This document shows positions 1-6,721 of a DNA stretch of 11,425 nucleotides, in pieces; the stretch's first letter is position 1; each line of letters begins with the position of its first letter. Source of the DNA: Archaeoglobaceae archaeon (GTDB taxonomy: Archaea > Halobacteriota > Archaeoglobi > Archaeoglobales > Archaeoglobaceae); assembly GCA_027066965.1 (NCBI GenBank), contig JAMOMT010000090.1, positions 1 to 11,425 on the forward strand. The letters are read 5' to 3'. Below the pieces are notes generated by a model. The model saw only the letters and a list, made by a program, of their open reading frames with translations. It was not told the DNA's origin and did not search any database. The position numbers were made by a program, and so were the translations under genes.

Positions 1-14
1 AGTAAAATCAAAAA

Positions 15-90
<76 letters not shown>

Positions 91-119
91 ATTCGGCGTA
101 AAAACTCCCGTACTTCCGG

Positions 120-135
120 GCTATATATCTCTTTC
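120..135 (-). promoter_or_regulatory. Promoter of tRNA-Glu (BRE plus TATA box)
   Basis: Read on the minus strand, GCGAAAGAGATATATAG has a purine/A-rich BRE followed by a clear TATA box centred near 125. That is about 35 bp upstream of the tRNA 5' end, so transcription would start about 10 nt before the mature tRNA. The spacing is usual for archaeal tRNA genes. Confidence 0.7.
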
Positions 136-239
136 GCTCGCTTTTGGGTTTTGGGGTGTTTGAAATTAACTCGTATAGTTTAGTCTTAACTTTCTTAAGT
201 GCTTTCTGCTTTCTGATTGCACCTTTACCAATCTGCAAG

Positions 240-273
240 CTTCAACTACAAGCTTCCAAACCTTCAACTACAA
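240..273. repeat. 12-bp direct repeat downstream of sepS
   Basis: CTTCAACTACAA occurs at 240-251 and 262-273, a 22-bp period, just beyond the sepS stop codon. It lies in the non-coding gap between sepS and the tRNA promoter. No function is evident; it may be a small tandem duplication. Confidence 0.5.
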
Positions 274-283
274 TCTCACAATC

Positions 284-1891
284 TCAACCCTCAACTTCTA
301 CCCTGACAGCCACGAACATAGGTCCTCTTACATCAATTTTACCACCGGTGGAGGCAATGTACCTCCTGACGTTCTCCTGCAGTCTGACGTTGATGTCGCT
401 CAACCCCTCGACAACTCTAACCCTCACCTCTCCACTCTCCCCCCTGCATGCTAGCTCCTCCGCAACGTTCGCAGCCCTGTAAGCGAAGCCGTCTATGTAC
501 CTTATTCCCGTGGCAACACCTTCAGCAAAGTACTTCTCCCACTTCCCGCTCCTCGGTATGCCGTATATGCTGCCGTTGTAAACGACTATCTCGTTCGCGT
601 AAGCGGGCCCGCAGAGCTTCGTCCCCTCCTCCTTCTCGAACACTACCACCCTAACCTCTTTACCGTAAATCTCTCCCTTCCACGCCTCAAAAGAGCATGG
701 ACTCTTCTCTTCAGCCTTTTCTTCAGCGACTCTCACAACCGCCTCAGCTATCTCCATTCCCTTTGCTGTCTTGGGCACCTCTTCTATCTTCATCGCCCTC
801 GCTATGTCTATGTCCGCCAGTTTAATCTCCCCGTAGAGCTGGGGATAAACCATCTTTCTGACGTCTGAAAAGCCGTAGAGAACCATTGCCAGCCTTTCAA
901 CGCCCATGCCGAGATTCATTACCGGATATTCTACATCGTACTGGGATAGGGCGGTTGGGGAGTAAATACCAAAGGTTGCGATCTCTATCCAGCCGTCTTT
1001 ATACTTCGTGTTGGATCCAACGAGGGCTGGATGGTAGGCGAAAACTTCAGTCTGGGTGCCGGGGATGTAGTACTTGCTCCTCTTTTCGTCCGGCCTGAAC
1101 TTGAACTTCTCGAACCCGAACTGCCTCAGTAACCCCTCCGCAACTGCCTTCCCGTCATCAACGCTCACGTCCTCGTCAACTATCACGCAACTCGCGGAGA
1201 AGTACGTGTAGAGCCTTGTTGCGTCCTCTCCCTGCTCCTTTCTGAAGCACCTATCAACGCTGAACAGCTTTATGGGCAGTGGAAGTTTATCCGCAATCTG
1301 GCTGAGGGTTATGAACCACCCCGTCGTCATGTGACTCCTAAGCGTTAGGGTTGACGCCTCTGGCCTCAGATCTCTGAACTCCGGAAAGACCTCGTCAAGG
1401 ATTCTTACGGCCGTTGTGTCGTCAGTTTTTAGAGCTTTTGCCACCTCATAGCTCAGATCGTCTCCGTCTATCTTCCCCTTCTTGTAGAGGTGGAGAACTT
1501 CTCTCAGCTCCTCTATTTCGCCCTCACTCACTTCTACTATTTCCTTAATCTTCTCAACTTTCTCGGCGGAGATGCCGACGTTCGGTTTTGGCAGAGAAGC
1601 AAGGTAGAAACACCTGTCGAGAACGGCTAAAGCCTCCTTTCCGAACTGCCTCTTTACGTGTCCCTCCTCTACAATAAGCGGGTTCACGACCTCTCTGAAC
1701 CCGAGCCTGAGGTAAGCTTCTCTTAGCCTCTGGATTGTTTTAAAGAGAGGATGCTCAACTCCGGCTGAGTAAGAAACGCGAGGATACCTTTCGTTTATAC
1801 TCTTGGGTGTCAGAACCCTGTAACTCTCAAGCCACGTTTTTTCGAAGTCCTCCTCTGTAAGCTCCCTGTATGCCTTTGCGTCGAATTTCAT
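284..1891 (-). CDS. sepS: O-phosphoserine--tRNA(Cys) ligase (SepRS)
   Basis: This cytosolic class II synthetase (535 aa) charges tRNA-Cys with O-phosphoserine; SepCysS then converts the product to Cys-tRNA. It is the cysteine route of methanogens and Archaeoglobales that lack a normal CysRS. Visible parts are a motif 1 helix region (about residues 47-73, HPLFKTIQRLREAY), the segment SHMTTGWF (186-193), motif 2 (about 211-240, with CFRKEQGEDATRLYTYFSAS) and motif 3 (about 325-340, MNLGMGVERLAMVLYG), followed by a C-terminal RNA-binding region. The length fits the family. The ATG at 1889-1891 is supported by a TATA box 24-25 bp upstream, which implies a leaderless mRNA. The gene stands alone, with non-coding gaps on both sides. 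The partner SepCysS gene is not in this window. Confidence 0.96.
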   Translation of the reverse strand: MKFDAKAYRELTEEDFEKTWLESYRVLTPKSINERYPRVSYSAGVEHPLFKTIQRLREAYLRLGFREVVNPLIVEEGHVKRQFGKEALAVLDRCFYLASLPKPNVGISAEKVEKIKEIVEVSEGEIEELREVLHLYKKGKIDGDDLSYEVAKALKTDDTTAVRILDEVFPEFRDLRPEASTLTLRSHMTTGWFITLSQIADKLPLPIKLFSVDRCFRKEQGEDATRLYTYFSASCVIVDEDVSVDDGKAVAEGLLRQFGFEKFKFRPDEKRSKYYIPGTQTEVFAYHPALVGSNTKYKDGWIEIATFGIYSPTALSQYDVEYPVMNLGMGVERLAMVLYGFSDVRKMVYPQLYGEIKLADIDIARAMKIEEVPKTAKGMEIAEAVVRVAEEKAEEKSPCSFEAWKGEIYGKEVRVVVFEKEEGTKLCGPAYANEIVVYNGSIYGIPRSGKWEKYFAEGVATGIRYIDGFAYRAANVAEELACRGESGEVRVRVVEGLSDINVRLQENVRRYIASTGGKIDVRGPMFVAVRVEVEG

Positions 1892-1911
1892 CGCCGGAAT
1901 TTTAATTCCCC

Positions 1912-1926
1912 GATATTTAGTTTTTG
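1912..1926 (-). promoter_or_regulatory. sepS promoter
   Basis: On the minus strand CCAAAAACTAAATATCG gives an A-rich BRE and the box TAAATATC at 1912-1919, centred about 24.5 bp from the sepS ATG. Transcription would begin at or next to the start codon. The remaining gap up to 2080 is AT-rich (T-runs at about 1995-2030 on the plus strand), with nothing else recognised. Confidence 0.6.
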
Positions 1927-2080
1927 GTTTGTCCGCGTTTTGAGCTTGGCTAATTGGCTTTGAGTTGTCGTCTTTACAGTTTCGGTTGCTTTACTTTTGT
2001 TTTTTAATTTTTTATTAAATCTTTGTTAAACTACAAACTGCCACAGGCTACCACCCACTGATAGTACAGAACGTTACAGC

Positions 2081-2100
2081 AAAATTGCAAAATAAACAAA
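2081..2100 (-). terminator. T-rich terminator after trmO
   Basis: Directly after the trmO stop the minus strand reads TTTGTTTATTTTGCAATTTT, a run of short oligo-T stretches. T-rich tracts without an obligatory hairpin are the usual archaeal termination signal. Confidence 0.55.
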
Positions 2101-2553
2101 TCACGATCTTTCGTGCCTTTTCAGGTGCTTGCTTATCTCGTCTTTGCTCACCTCCGGGCAATCGACGAGAGGGGAGTGCGGTTTTATGTCCAGAACGGGA
2201 GTTCCGTCGTAGGCGTCGAGGTTTTTGACGTAGAGCACGTTTTCCTCTATTTTCTCGAGCTTGACCGTGCTTATGGCTATTGGATTTGGCCTCCTCGGAG
2301 AGCGTGTAGCGAAAACTCCCCTTAACCTGTCGTCGAAGTGTGGTTTTACTATCAGGCTGTAATCTGAGGACTTGTGGAAGTACATGACCACTATAATGTG
2401 GGAGAACTCTTCGAGCCTGTAAAGCCCTTTGACGTACTCGGGAAATAGCTCGATCTTTACAGTGTACTCCTCATCGGCAAAAACCGGCTGGACTGGAAGT
2501 TTATCTCTCGGGTTCCTCACATAACCTATTGGCTTTACCGTGTACTCGCTCAC
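2101..2553 (-). CDS. trmO: tRNA (N6-threonylcarbamoyladenosine-37) methyltransferase TrmO
   Basis: A 150-residue member of the TrmO (formerly TsaA/YaeB/VirR, UPF0066) family. Bacterial TrmO uses SAM to methylate the t6A at position 37 of threonine tRNAs, and archaeal members are thought to do the same. The family signature GVFATRSPRRPNPIA is at about 79-93 and DGTPVLDIKPH at about 116-126. The N-terminal YTVKPIGYV strand is typical, and the length fits the short archaeal form. The start is GTG at 2551-2553; it overlaps the stop of the upstream gene as GTGA, so translation is probably coupled. A GGAGG lies about 10 nt upstream of this GTG, inside the upstream gene. A T-rich terminator follows. 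Confidence 0.9.
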   Translation of the reverse strand: MSEYTVKPIGYVRNPRDKLPVQPVFADEEYTVKIELFPEYVKGLYRLEEFSHIIVVMYFHKSSDYSLIVKPHFDDRLRGVFATRSPRRPNPIAISTVKLEKIEENVLYVKNLDAYDGTPVLDIKPHSPLVDCPEVSKDEISKHLKRHERS

Positions 2554-3056
2554 AGGTACATCGCCTCCACACCACCACCCCTGCTGCTATCTCCGAAGTG
2601 GTGGTTGAGCTGCCATATTATGTAGAGTTTGCACTTGAAAACCTCCCTGAGAGCTTCGAACAGCTTCGGCTTCGTCAGCTCTTCCAGATAGACTGGCATC
2701 GAGAAGTCAATCCTCTGAATCGACATGTCGTCTGGTAACATCCTGAACTCGGCGTTTCTGAAGAGCAGGTCCATCTTCCACCTAAAAATCATCTCTTTTT
2801 TCTTGTTTGGAGGTAAAGAATGCAAGGCTTTGTAGTGTTCTTCCGCAAAAACAAGACCACTAACAACGAGTACGAAATCCTTGCCCTTTGGCATGACTAT
2901 GTCGCTCACCTGTCCGCTTTCGAGCGGAAACTCCACTACGTAGTGCCAGTCAGCCATCTCGTCGCTCACTTCTCTCTTGAAAATCCCCTCGCTTTTTATC
3001 CACTCGAGAACCGCCCTCCTCGCCTCGTCCGAAAAGCTCTCCGAAAAGTTGCCCAT
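2550..3056 (-). CDS. Conserved archaeal protein, DUF2299-like
   Basis: A 168-residue soluble protein with no signal peptide or membrane segment. The pattern (an N-terminal helix, then WHYVVEFPL and FVLVVSGLVF strands, a helix with NKKKEMIFRWKMDLLFRN, and a C-terminal helix) resembles the archaeal DUF2299 family, whose function is unknown; the family call is from memory and moderate. A reading frame extends two codons further to a TTG at 3062. The ATG at 3054-3056 is preferred because a TATA box is centred 25-26 bp upstream of it, implying a leaderless mRNA. It is the first gene of a two-gene operon with trmO (4-bp overlap). That pairing makes a tRNA-related role conceivable but does not show it. 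Confidence 0.75.
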   Translation of the reverse strand: MGNFSESFSDEARRAVLEWIKSEGIFKREVSDEMADWHYVVEFPLESGQVSDIVMPKGKDFVLVVSGLVFAEEHYKALHSLPPNKKKEMIFRWKMDLLFRNAEFRMLPDDMSIQRIDFSMPVYLEELTKPKLFEALREVFKCKLYIIWQLNHHFGDSSRGGGVEAMYL

Positions 3057-3076
3057 GTACAAGCTTGAAACGGCAG

Positions 3077-3086
3077 GTTTATATTG
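3077..3086. promoter_or_regulatory. Shared bidirectional TATA box (DUF2299 / Zn-ribbon gene)
   Basis: The box TTTATATT (3078-3085) reads TTTATATT on the plus strand and AATATAAA on the minus strand. It lies at the exact midpoint (3081.5) between the two divergent ATG codons at 3056 and 3107, 25-26 bp from each. The minus reading has a good A-rich BRE (GAGAAAC). Both genes would be leaderless and would compete for TBP at one box. Confidence 0.6.
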
Positions 3087-3106
3087 TTTCTCGCCCCATA
3101 CAGCCC

Positions 3107-3295
3107 ATGCCCGGGATAGTACCTCACAGGCACTGCATAGTTTGTGGAAAGGCGATAGAGCCCGATAAGCTTTACTGCAGCAAGGAGTGCGAGGAGGAAG
3201 CTGAAAGGGAGAGGAAAAAGCAGAGAAACCTCATGCTCGCAATGATGGGCTTGATGTTCCTAATGCTGTTTCTGTTGATGTTCATGTCCCGCTGA
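3107..3295 (+). CDS. Small Zn-ribbon membrane-anchored protein (DUF2116-like)
   Basis: A 62-residue protein with an N-terminal treble-clef-like zinc site (C10, C13, C24, C28; pattern CIVC...CSKEC), a charged linker EEEAERERKKQR (about 29-40), and one hydrophobic C-terminal helix (about 42-60, Met/Leu-rich). It fits the archaeal DUF2116 Zn-ribbon family. The topology is probably tail-anchored, with the zinc domain in the cytosol. The role is unknown. The frame is open upstream to a TTG at 3065, but the ATG at 3107 is chosen because the family starts just before the zinc site and the TATA box is 25 bp upstream. Its 3' end overlaps the convergent regulator gene by 14 bp. Confidence 0.8.
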   Translation: MPGIVPHRHCIVCGKAIEPDKLYCSKECEEEAERERKKQRNLMLAMMGLMFLMLFLLMFMSR

Positions 3296-4058
3296 ACTCC
3301 TTTATTTTAAACTCGAGCTCCTCATCTATCAGCTTCCTCAGCAGGTCGTTCAGCATGTTCTCAGTGCAGGCAACTATAACCCCACTTCCTTGGTGAGCTG
3401 CTTCCACGCAAACCTCTTTGGTCCCAAAGAATATCGGCTCAACTCCAGCCTTCCTGCACGCAACGAGGGCCTCAACCCCTATCGCCAAAACCAAACTCCT
3501 CGGCCTACTCTTTATCAGCTCTCTGAACTTCTCGATGTCGACCTTTCTGCTCCCTCCTTCTCCAACGTCCGGCACCTTCACAATTATGATTTCACCTTTT
3601 TTGGGAGGTTCGAACCACTTCGTCGCCTTTATGAGTACGTCTTCTCCGTCTTTTGCCGAAGTTAAAGCTACTCCGTTTCCTCCTCCCTTTTCTGCCCTCG
3701 CGTAGGTGTAGCCATCCTGAAACCAGTAAACTACTTCATCTCCCTCATTTATGTCTCCGGAGGCGAGAGCGACTATGGATCTCGAAAAAAGTTTCTTTGT
3801 TAGCTCCTCGCTGAACAGGTATAGGTCGAGAACACTCTTTGTTAGCCACTCTATTCCTCTTTCGGTAACTTGGTAGTAGCCCTTTCTTATCACTGTGACG
3901 AAACCCTCTGCTATCAGGTCTTTGAAGTGCTCCGAGATAGCTTGGGGGGTCAATCCAAACTTTTTGGCTATGTCTCTCTGACTGCAATCCCTGTTTTTGA
4001 CGAGCTCTGTTAGTATTAGCAGCCTCATCGTGTCCTTTCTGCTGAGCAGGATGTTCAT
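3282..4058 (-). CDS. Winged-helix transcriptional regulator with C-terminal sensor-like domain
   Basis: A 258-residue archaeal regulator. Residues 8-72 form a winged-helix DNA-binding domain: LLILTELVKNRDCSQRDIAKKFG, the recognition helix TPQAISEHFKDLIAEGF, and the wing VIRKGYYQVTERGIEWL. The rest is a soluble alpha/beta region with PPKKGEIIIVKVPDVG near the middle and SLVLAIGVEALVACRKAG towards the end, which may bind a ligand. Its target and inducer are unknown. Similar HTH proteins are widespread in euryarchaea. It is monocistronic; its ATG is 26-27 bp from the box TTTAATAC with an A-rich BRE, so the mRNA is probably leaderless. It converges on, and overlaps by 14 bp, the Zn-ribbon gene. 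Confidence 0.8.
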   Translation of the reverse strand: MNILLSRKDTMRLLILTELVKNRDCSQRDIAKKFGLTPQAISEHFKDLIAEGFVTVIRKGYYQVTERGIEWLTKSVLDLYLFSEELTKKLFSRSIVALASGDINEGDEVVYWFQDGYTYARAEKGGGNGVALTSAKDGEDVLIKATKWFEPPKKGEIIIVKVPDVGEGGSRKVDIEKFRELIKSRPRSLVLAIGVEALVACRKAGVEPIFFGTKEVCVEAAHQGSGVIVACTENMLNDLLRKLIDEELEFKIKEFSGT

Positions 4059-4080
4059 TGCTCAGTATTCGACATCCGAA

Positions 4081-4096
4081 GTATTAAAGCTTTATT
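4081..4096 (-). promoter_or_regulatory. Promoter of the winged-helix regulator gene
   Basis: The minus strand reads AAATAAAGCTTTAATAC, an A-rich BRE followed by the box TTTAATAC (4081-4088), centred 26-27 bp upstream of the ATG at 4058. Confidence 0.45.
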
Positions 4097-4268
4097 TTAA
4101 CATCTGCTGCACGGCAATCGTCTCAGATCCTAAACAGTTCTTAACATTTTATAACGATTTAAAATGATAATATGTATGACACTGTATGTATATGTATAAG
4201 TTTAAAGGAAAATTATTTCTACAGCATTTATTCAGATTTGGAATAGCTGCTGGCAGCGGGTGGTGAGA

Positions 4269-4541
4269 ATGCATAAGGAAGAGCTCGTGCTTTTGCACCT
4301 GACGTTGTTCCACATGAAGAGGTTTTTCGAGGAGGCAGGAATTGCTAACGGACACTTCAAGATGTACGAGGAGCTCGGGATTCAGCCCGTGCACATCCAC
4401 AAGAGCAAGGCTGAGCACAAAAAGGCGATACTCACACTGTGTAAAGGACTGTCTGAGATTTTTAAGGAGACTCCGCCTGAAGAAGTACTCAGAAACCAGA
4501 GAGTTAGGGAGCTGCTCGAAGTCATTGCCCTTCAAGGGTAA
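4269..4541 (+). CDS. UPF0058 family protein
   Basis: A 90-residue archaeal protein of unknown function, recognised by the family start MHKEELVLLH, by GHFKMYEELGIQPVHIHKSKAEHKKAI in the middle (HxHKS-type region, about 44-51) and by a C-terminal helix. It is mostly helical with no membrane segment. GTG codons at 4260 and 4263 could add three residues, but family members begin at this methionine. GGTGGTGAG (4259-4267) immediately upstream matches the 16S tail but sits very close to the ATG, unlike the leaderless neighbours. A TATA-like stretch (CATTTATTC, 4225-4233) would give a leader of about 15 nt. The last 20 bp overlap the convergent rimI. Confidence 0.85.
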   Translation: MHKEELVLLHLTLFHMKRFFEEAGIANGHFKMYEELGIQPVHIHKSKAEHKKAILTLCKGLSEIFKETPPEEVLRNQRVRELLEVIALQG

Positions 4542-4959
4542 GTGACATTATATATGCATCCTCTCCATCACTGTAGTAGTTTGGATTTACACCGATTACT
4601 CTGAATCCCTTTTTTTTATACAGGTTTTGGGCGGGAAGATTAGAAACCCTGACTTCGAGCAGCAGCCTCCTCTTTCCTCTCACCTTACACCACCTTATTG
4701 CCTCGTCGAGAAGTCTCGAACCTATCCCCATTCCCCTGAACTCTCTCTTTACGGCTATCGACATTACTTTCGCATCTCCACCCTCCATCTCCATTACTGT
4801 GACGTATCCTACTACTCTCCTGTCTATTTCGGCTACGAATATAACGCTGCCGTACTTCAGGTAGAGGTAAACGTCGTAGGCTGCGTTGCTGGGCGAGAAC
4901 GCTTCCCTATCTATTTGCAGCACATCCCAGTAGTCCCTCTCCATGTACCTTCTAATCAT
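4522..4959 (-). CDS. rimI: N-alpha-acetyltransferase / ribosomal-protein-alanine acetyltransferase (RimI/Ard1 type)
   Basis: A GNAT-fold enzyme of 145 residues that transfers acetyl from acetyl-CoA to protein N-termini. The acetyl-CoA binding motif A is VMSIAVKREFRGMGIGSRLL (RGMGIG), followed by the conserved LLLEVRVSNLPAQNLYKKKGF and the substrate-side YYSDGEDAYIMSL, all typical of archaeal RimI/Ard1. The frame is open upstream to 5265, but that part is low-complexity and antisense to UPF0146. The ATG at 4959 is preferred over one at 4968 because the TATA box is 24 bp upstream of it (leaderless). It is divergent from UPF0146 and overlaps the 3' end of UPF0058 by 20 bp. Confidence 0.92.
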   Translation of the reverse strand: MIRRYMERDYWDVLQIDREAFSPSNAAYDVYLYLKYGSVIFVAEIDRRVVGYVTVMEMEGGDAKVMSIAVKREFRGMGIGSRLLDEAIRWCKVRGKRRLLLEVRVSNLPAQNLYKKKGFRVIGVNPNYYSDGEDAYIMSLTLEGQ

Positions 4960-4977
4960 TACTGACATCACGGTACG

Positions 4978-4988
4978 TTTAATTATAC
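4978..4988. promoter_or_regulatory. Shared bidirectional TATA box (rimI / UPF0146)
   Basis: TTTAATTATA on the plus strand reads TATAATTAAA on the minus strand. Its centre (about 4983) is the midpoint between the rimI ATG (4959) and the UPF0146 GTG (5007), 24 bp from each. Neither side has a strong BRE. It is the second such arrangement in the window. Confidence 0.55.
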
Positions 4989-5006
4989 GAAAACAGAATT
5001 TAAACT

Positions 5007-5408
5007 GTGCGACCCCTCGCAATAGCCGAGTTCGTGGCGAGCTTTGGAAAGGCCGTTGAAGTGTGCTGTGGGTACTACTGTGAGGTTGCAAAAATTCTGA
5101 AAGATAGAGGGTTACTCCTGTGCGTCTGCGATAAGAACAAGGAGGTGGGAGAAGTTTTTTCCGGACTCGGAATAGAGTTCTTTGCCTGCGATGTCGAGAA
5201 CCCTGGAGACAGGTTGCTGGAAGTTTGTAGAAAAGCTGATGTAGTTTACTCCATAAGGCCTCCACCAGAACTCTGGAAGAGTATTTTTTCTCTTGCTAAG
5301 CTTACGGGATGCGTTTGCGTTATACGACCGATGAGCTGTGATTTTGTGGAAAGACGACATCTTAGGAGTCACGGAGGTGAGAACTTCCTGGTTTACGAGC
5401 CGGACTGA
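5007..5408 (+). CDS. UPF0146 family protein
   Basis: A 133-residue archaeal protein of unknown function with a Rossmann-like N-terminus: EVCCGYYCEVAKILKDRGLLLCVCDKN (about 18-44) follows the beta-loop-alpha-beta layout that in relatives reads EVGxG. Then come FFACDVENPGD (about 58-68) and the family hallmark VVYSIRPPPELW (about 79-90). The glycine-rich loop is unusual here, with two adjacent cysteines (CCG). The start is GTG at 5007, chosen by family length and by the TATA box 24 bp upstream. It is divergent from rimI. No terminator hairpin is evident. Confidence 0.85.
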   Translation: MRPLAIAEFVASFGKAVEVCCGYYCEVAKILKDRGLLLCVCDKNKEVGEVFSGLGIEFFACDVENPGDRLLEVCRKADVVYSIRPPPELWKSIFSLAKLTGCVCVIRPMSCDFVERRHLRSHGGENFLVYEPD

Positions 5409-5457
5409 AAGTATGACTGGAGAAAGAGTAAAGTAGAATTTAAACGAACAAAGATGT

Positions 5458-5470
5458 AAAAATTTATATT
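5458..5470 (+). promoter_or_regulatory. Promoter of the 55-residue cysteine-pair protein
   Basis: GTAAAAATTTATATT contains an A-rich BRE and the box TTTATATT (5463-5470), centred 23-24 bp before the ATG at 5490 (26-27 bp before the next ATG at 5493). A leaderless transcript is implied. Confidence 0.55.
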
Positions 5471-5489
5471 CAACCCTGCCGGCGTGGGC

Positions 5490-5657
5490 ATGATGAAAGC
5501 AGTGTGTCAGCTCTGCGGTAAAGTCGTGGAGGTCGACTCCGCCTGCGGATGGCTTCTCGACCACTGGCTTGGTTACAGGTTCACAGAAAACGAAGTTCTG
5601 AAGGTAGGCCTCTGCCCAGAGTGTGCGAGGATGCTGGGAGGCAGAGCCACCTGCTGA
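5490..5657 (+). CDS. Small cysteine-pair (putative zinc-ribbon) protein, 55 aa
   Basis: This short gene encodes a 55-residue protein with two CxxC pairs (C6/C9 and C42/C45) plus lone cysteines at 19 and 55. The paired knuckles CQLCG and CPECA are typical of zinc-binding ribbons; the middle (CGWLLDHWLGYRF) is rich in aromatic residues. The spacing of 32 residues between the pairs suits a rubredoxin-like or zinc-ribbon fold. I do not recognise the family. Support for expression comes from the TATA box at the leaderless distance and from an oligo-T terminator starting one base after the stop. ATG codons at 5490 and 5493 are both possible starts. Confidence 0.75.
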   Translation: MMKAVCQLCGKVVEVDSACGWLLDHWLGYRFTENEVLKVGLCPECARMLGGRATC

Positions 5658-5668
5658 TTTTTTCTTCG
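5658..5668 (+). terminator. Oligo-T terminator after the 55-aa gene
   Basis: TTTTTTCTTC follows the TGA stop directly. It is a standard archaeal T-tract signal, well placed to stop transcripts before the convergent MidA-like gene. Confidence 0.5.
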
Positions 5669-5734
5669 CAGCCAAGTAAGATAAACAGCTGTCGATAAAG
5701 TGTCGAACAGTAAAAACGTAAATAGAATATATCG

Positions 5735-6721
5735 TCACAAGTCCAAAAAGCTCGTATCAACCCTGTTGTACTTCACCCAGTAGCCAAAAGCCGGGGTATT
5801 TCTCAAGCACTTTAACTTCCTCCACTCCACGCCCTTCTGCAGCACGAGTACCTTCATTGTTACTGGCATCGCTATTGACTTGAAGTCCGAAGCCTCCTCA
5901 GTTTCGTCTTTACCTATTGTGTTTAGCAGGAAGTACCTGTAGCTTGTCATACCATTTACCTCCATTCCTTCTCTCTCGGCAGCCCTCATGAGAGCCGTGA
6001 AATCGACGGGAGCTGAAACGGCCCTCTTTCCGGCGGAAGAGTAGGGGTTGTGACTGAAACTGTCCTTACTGAAACACGCAAGCCTGAGCTTCCTCGAGTA
6101 GTATTCCTCAGCTGGAAGGCCGTAATCTACTATCAGCACATAGCCTCTCTCGATTTTTGATGCTATTTCCTCCATCTTTCTTACGGCATCCGTACAGACG
6201 GCAAACTTCTCCACGTTGATGTAGGGTCTCGCGTAACTCAGAAACTCCTCTACTTCCTCCAACTCTTTAAGCTCCTTGCCGCACTCGACCTCTAAGAAGT
6301 CTCCCTCATACTTCACGCATACGAGTTTCTCGCCGTTTTCGTCCCTTTTCACGATGTGGAAGGGCAGGGATGTGAAATATTCGTTTGCAACTACAACACC
6401 TTCGAATCCCTCATCTATTTTCTCCTCGTCCCCAAGGAGTTTTAGAGTTACAACATCCTCTTCTAGGTTTCTGCACAACATGTCTCTGACCGCAATCTCT
6501 ATTGCCGCCTCTCTTAGGTTTCTATCTACTACGAAGTCGTCGTACGTCTCTATCAACTCAACTTCTTCTCTCACATAGTACCCAGCATCTGGATGGTAAA
6601 GGAGAGCCCAGCAGAAATCCCTGAAGGTAACGGTGCCCCTTTGTTTTACGAAGTCTGCTATTATCTTTCTTCTTCTCTCGAACTCTCTTTCGAACTCGGC
6701 AACGGCCCCTTCAGGGCTCAT
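5735..6721 (-). CDS. MidA/NDUFAF7-like (DUF185) protein, SAM motif I apparently missing
   Basis: A 328-residue protein related to the MidA/NDUFAF7 (COG1565) methyltransferases, some of which methylate an arginine of complex I. Family signs are VTFRDFCWALLYHPDAGYY (31-49), VANEYFTSLPFHIV (111-124, the usual NExxDxLPV segment), GYVLIVDYGLPAEEYY (193-208), and SAPVDFTALMRAAEREG (236-252). Normal members are nearer 350-400 residues and carry an ELGPGRG-type SAM-binding loop between the N-terminal segment and the NE motif. Here that stretch (about 70-110) is short and has no glycine-rich loop, so catalysis with SAM is doubtful. The ATG overlaps the upstream zinc-ribbon gene by 11 bp, suggesting coupled translation. 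Confidence 0.75.
   Translation of the reverse strand: MSPEGAVAEFEREFERRRKIIADFVKQRGTVTFRDFCWALLYHPDAGYYVREEVELIETYDDFVVDRNLREAAIEIAVRDMLCRNLEEDVVTLKLLGDEEKIDEGFEGVVVANEYFTSLPFHIVKRDENGEKLVCVKYEGDFLEVECGKELKELEEVEEFLSYARPYINVEKFAVCTDAVRKMEEIASKIERGYVLIVDYGLPAEEYYSRKLRLACFSKDSFSHNPYSSAGKRAVSAPVDFTALMRAAEREGMEVNGMTSYRYFLLNTIGKDETEEASDFKSIAMPVTMKVLVLQKGVEWRKLKCLRNTPAFGYWVKYNRVDTSFLDL

Noticed and set aside
4960..5265. A long N-terminal extension of rimI
   Set aside because: It is antisense to UPF0146, has no GNAT or other recognisable pattern, and the TATA box lies inside it at the right distance for the shorter start.
5112..5738. A 208-codon minus-strand frame
   Set aside because: It is a shadow opposite UPF0146 and the 55-residue cysteine-pair gene and shows no domain pattern.
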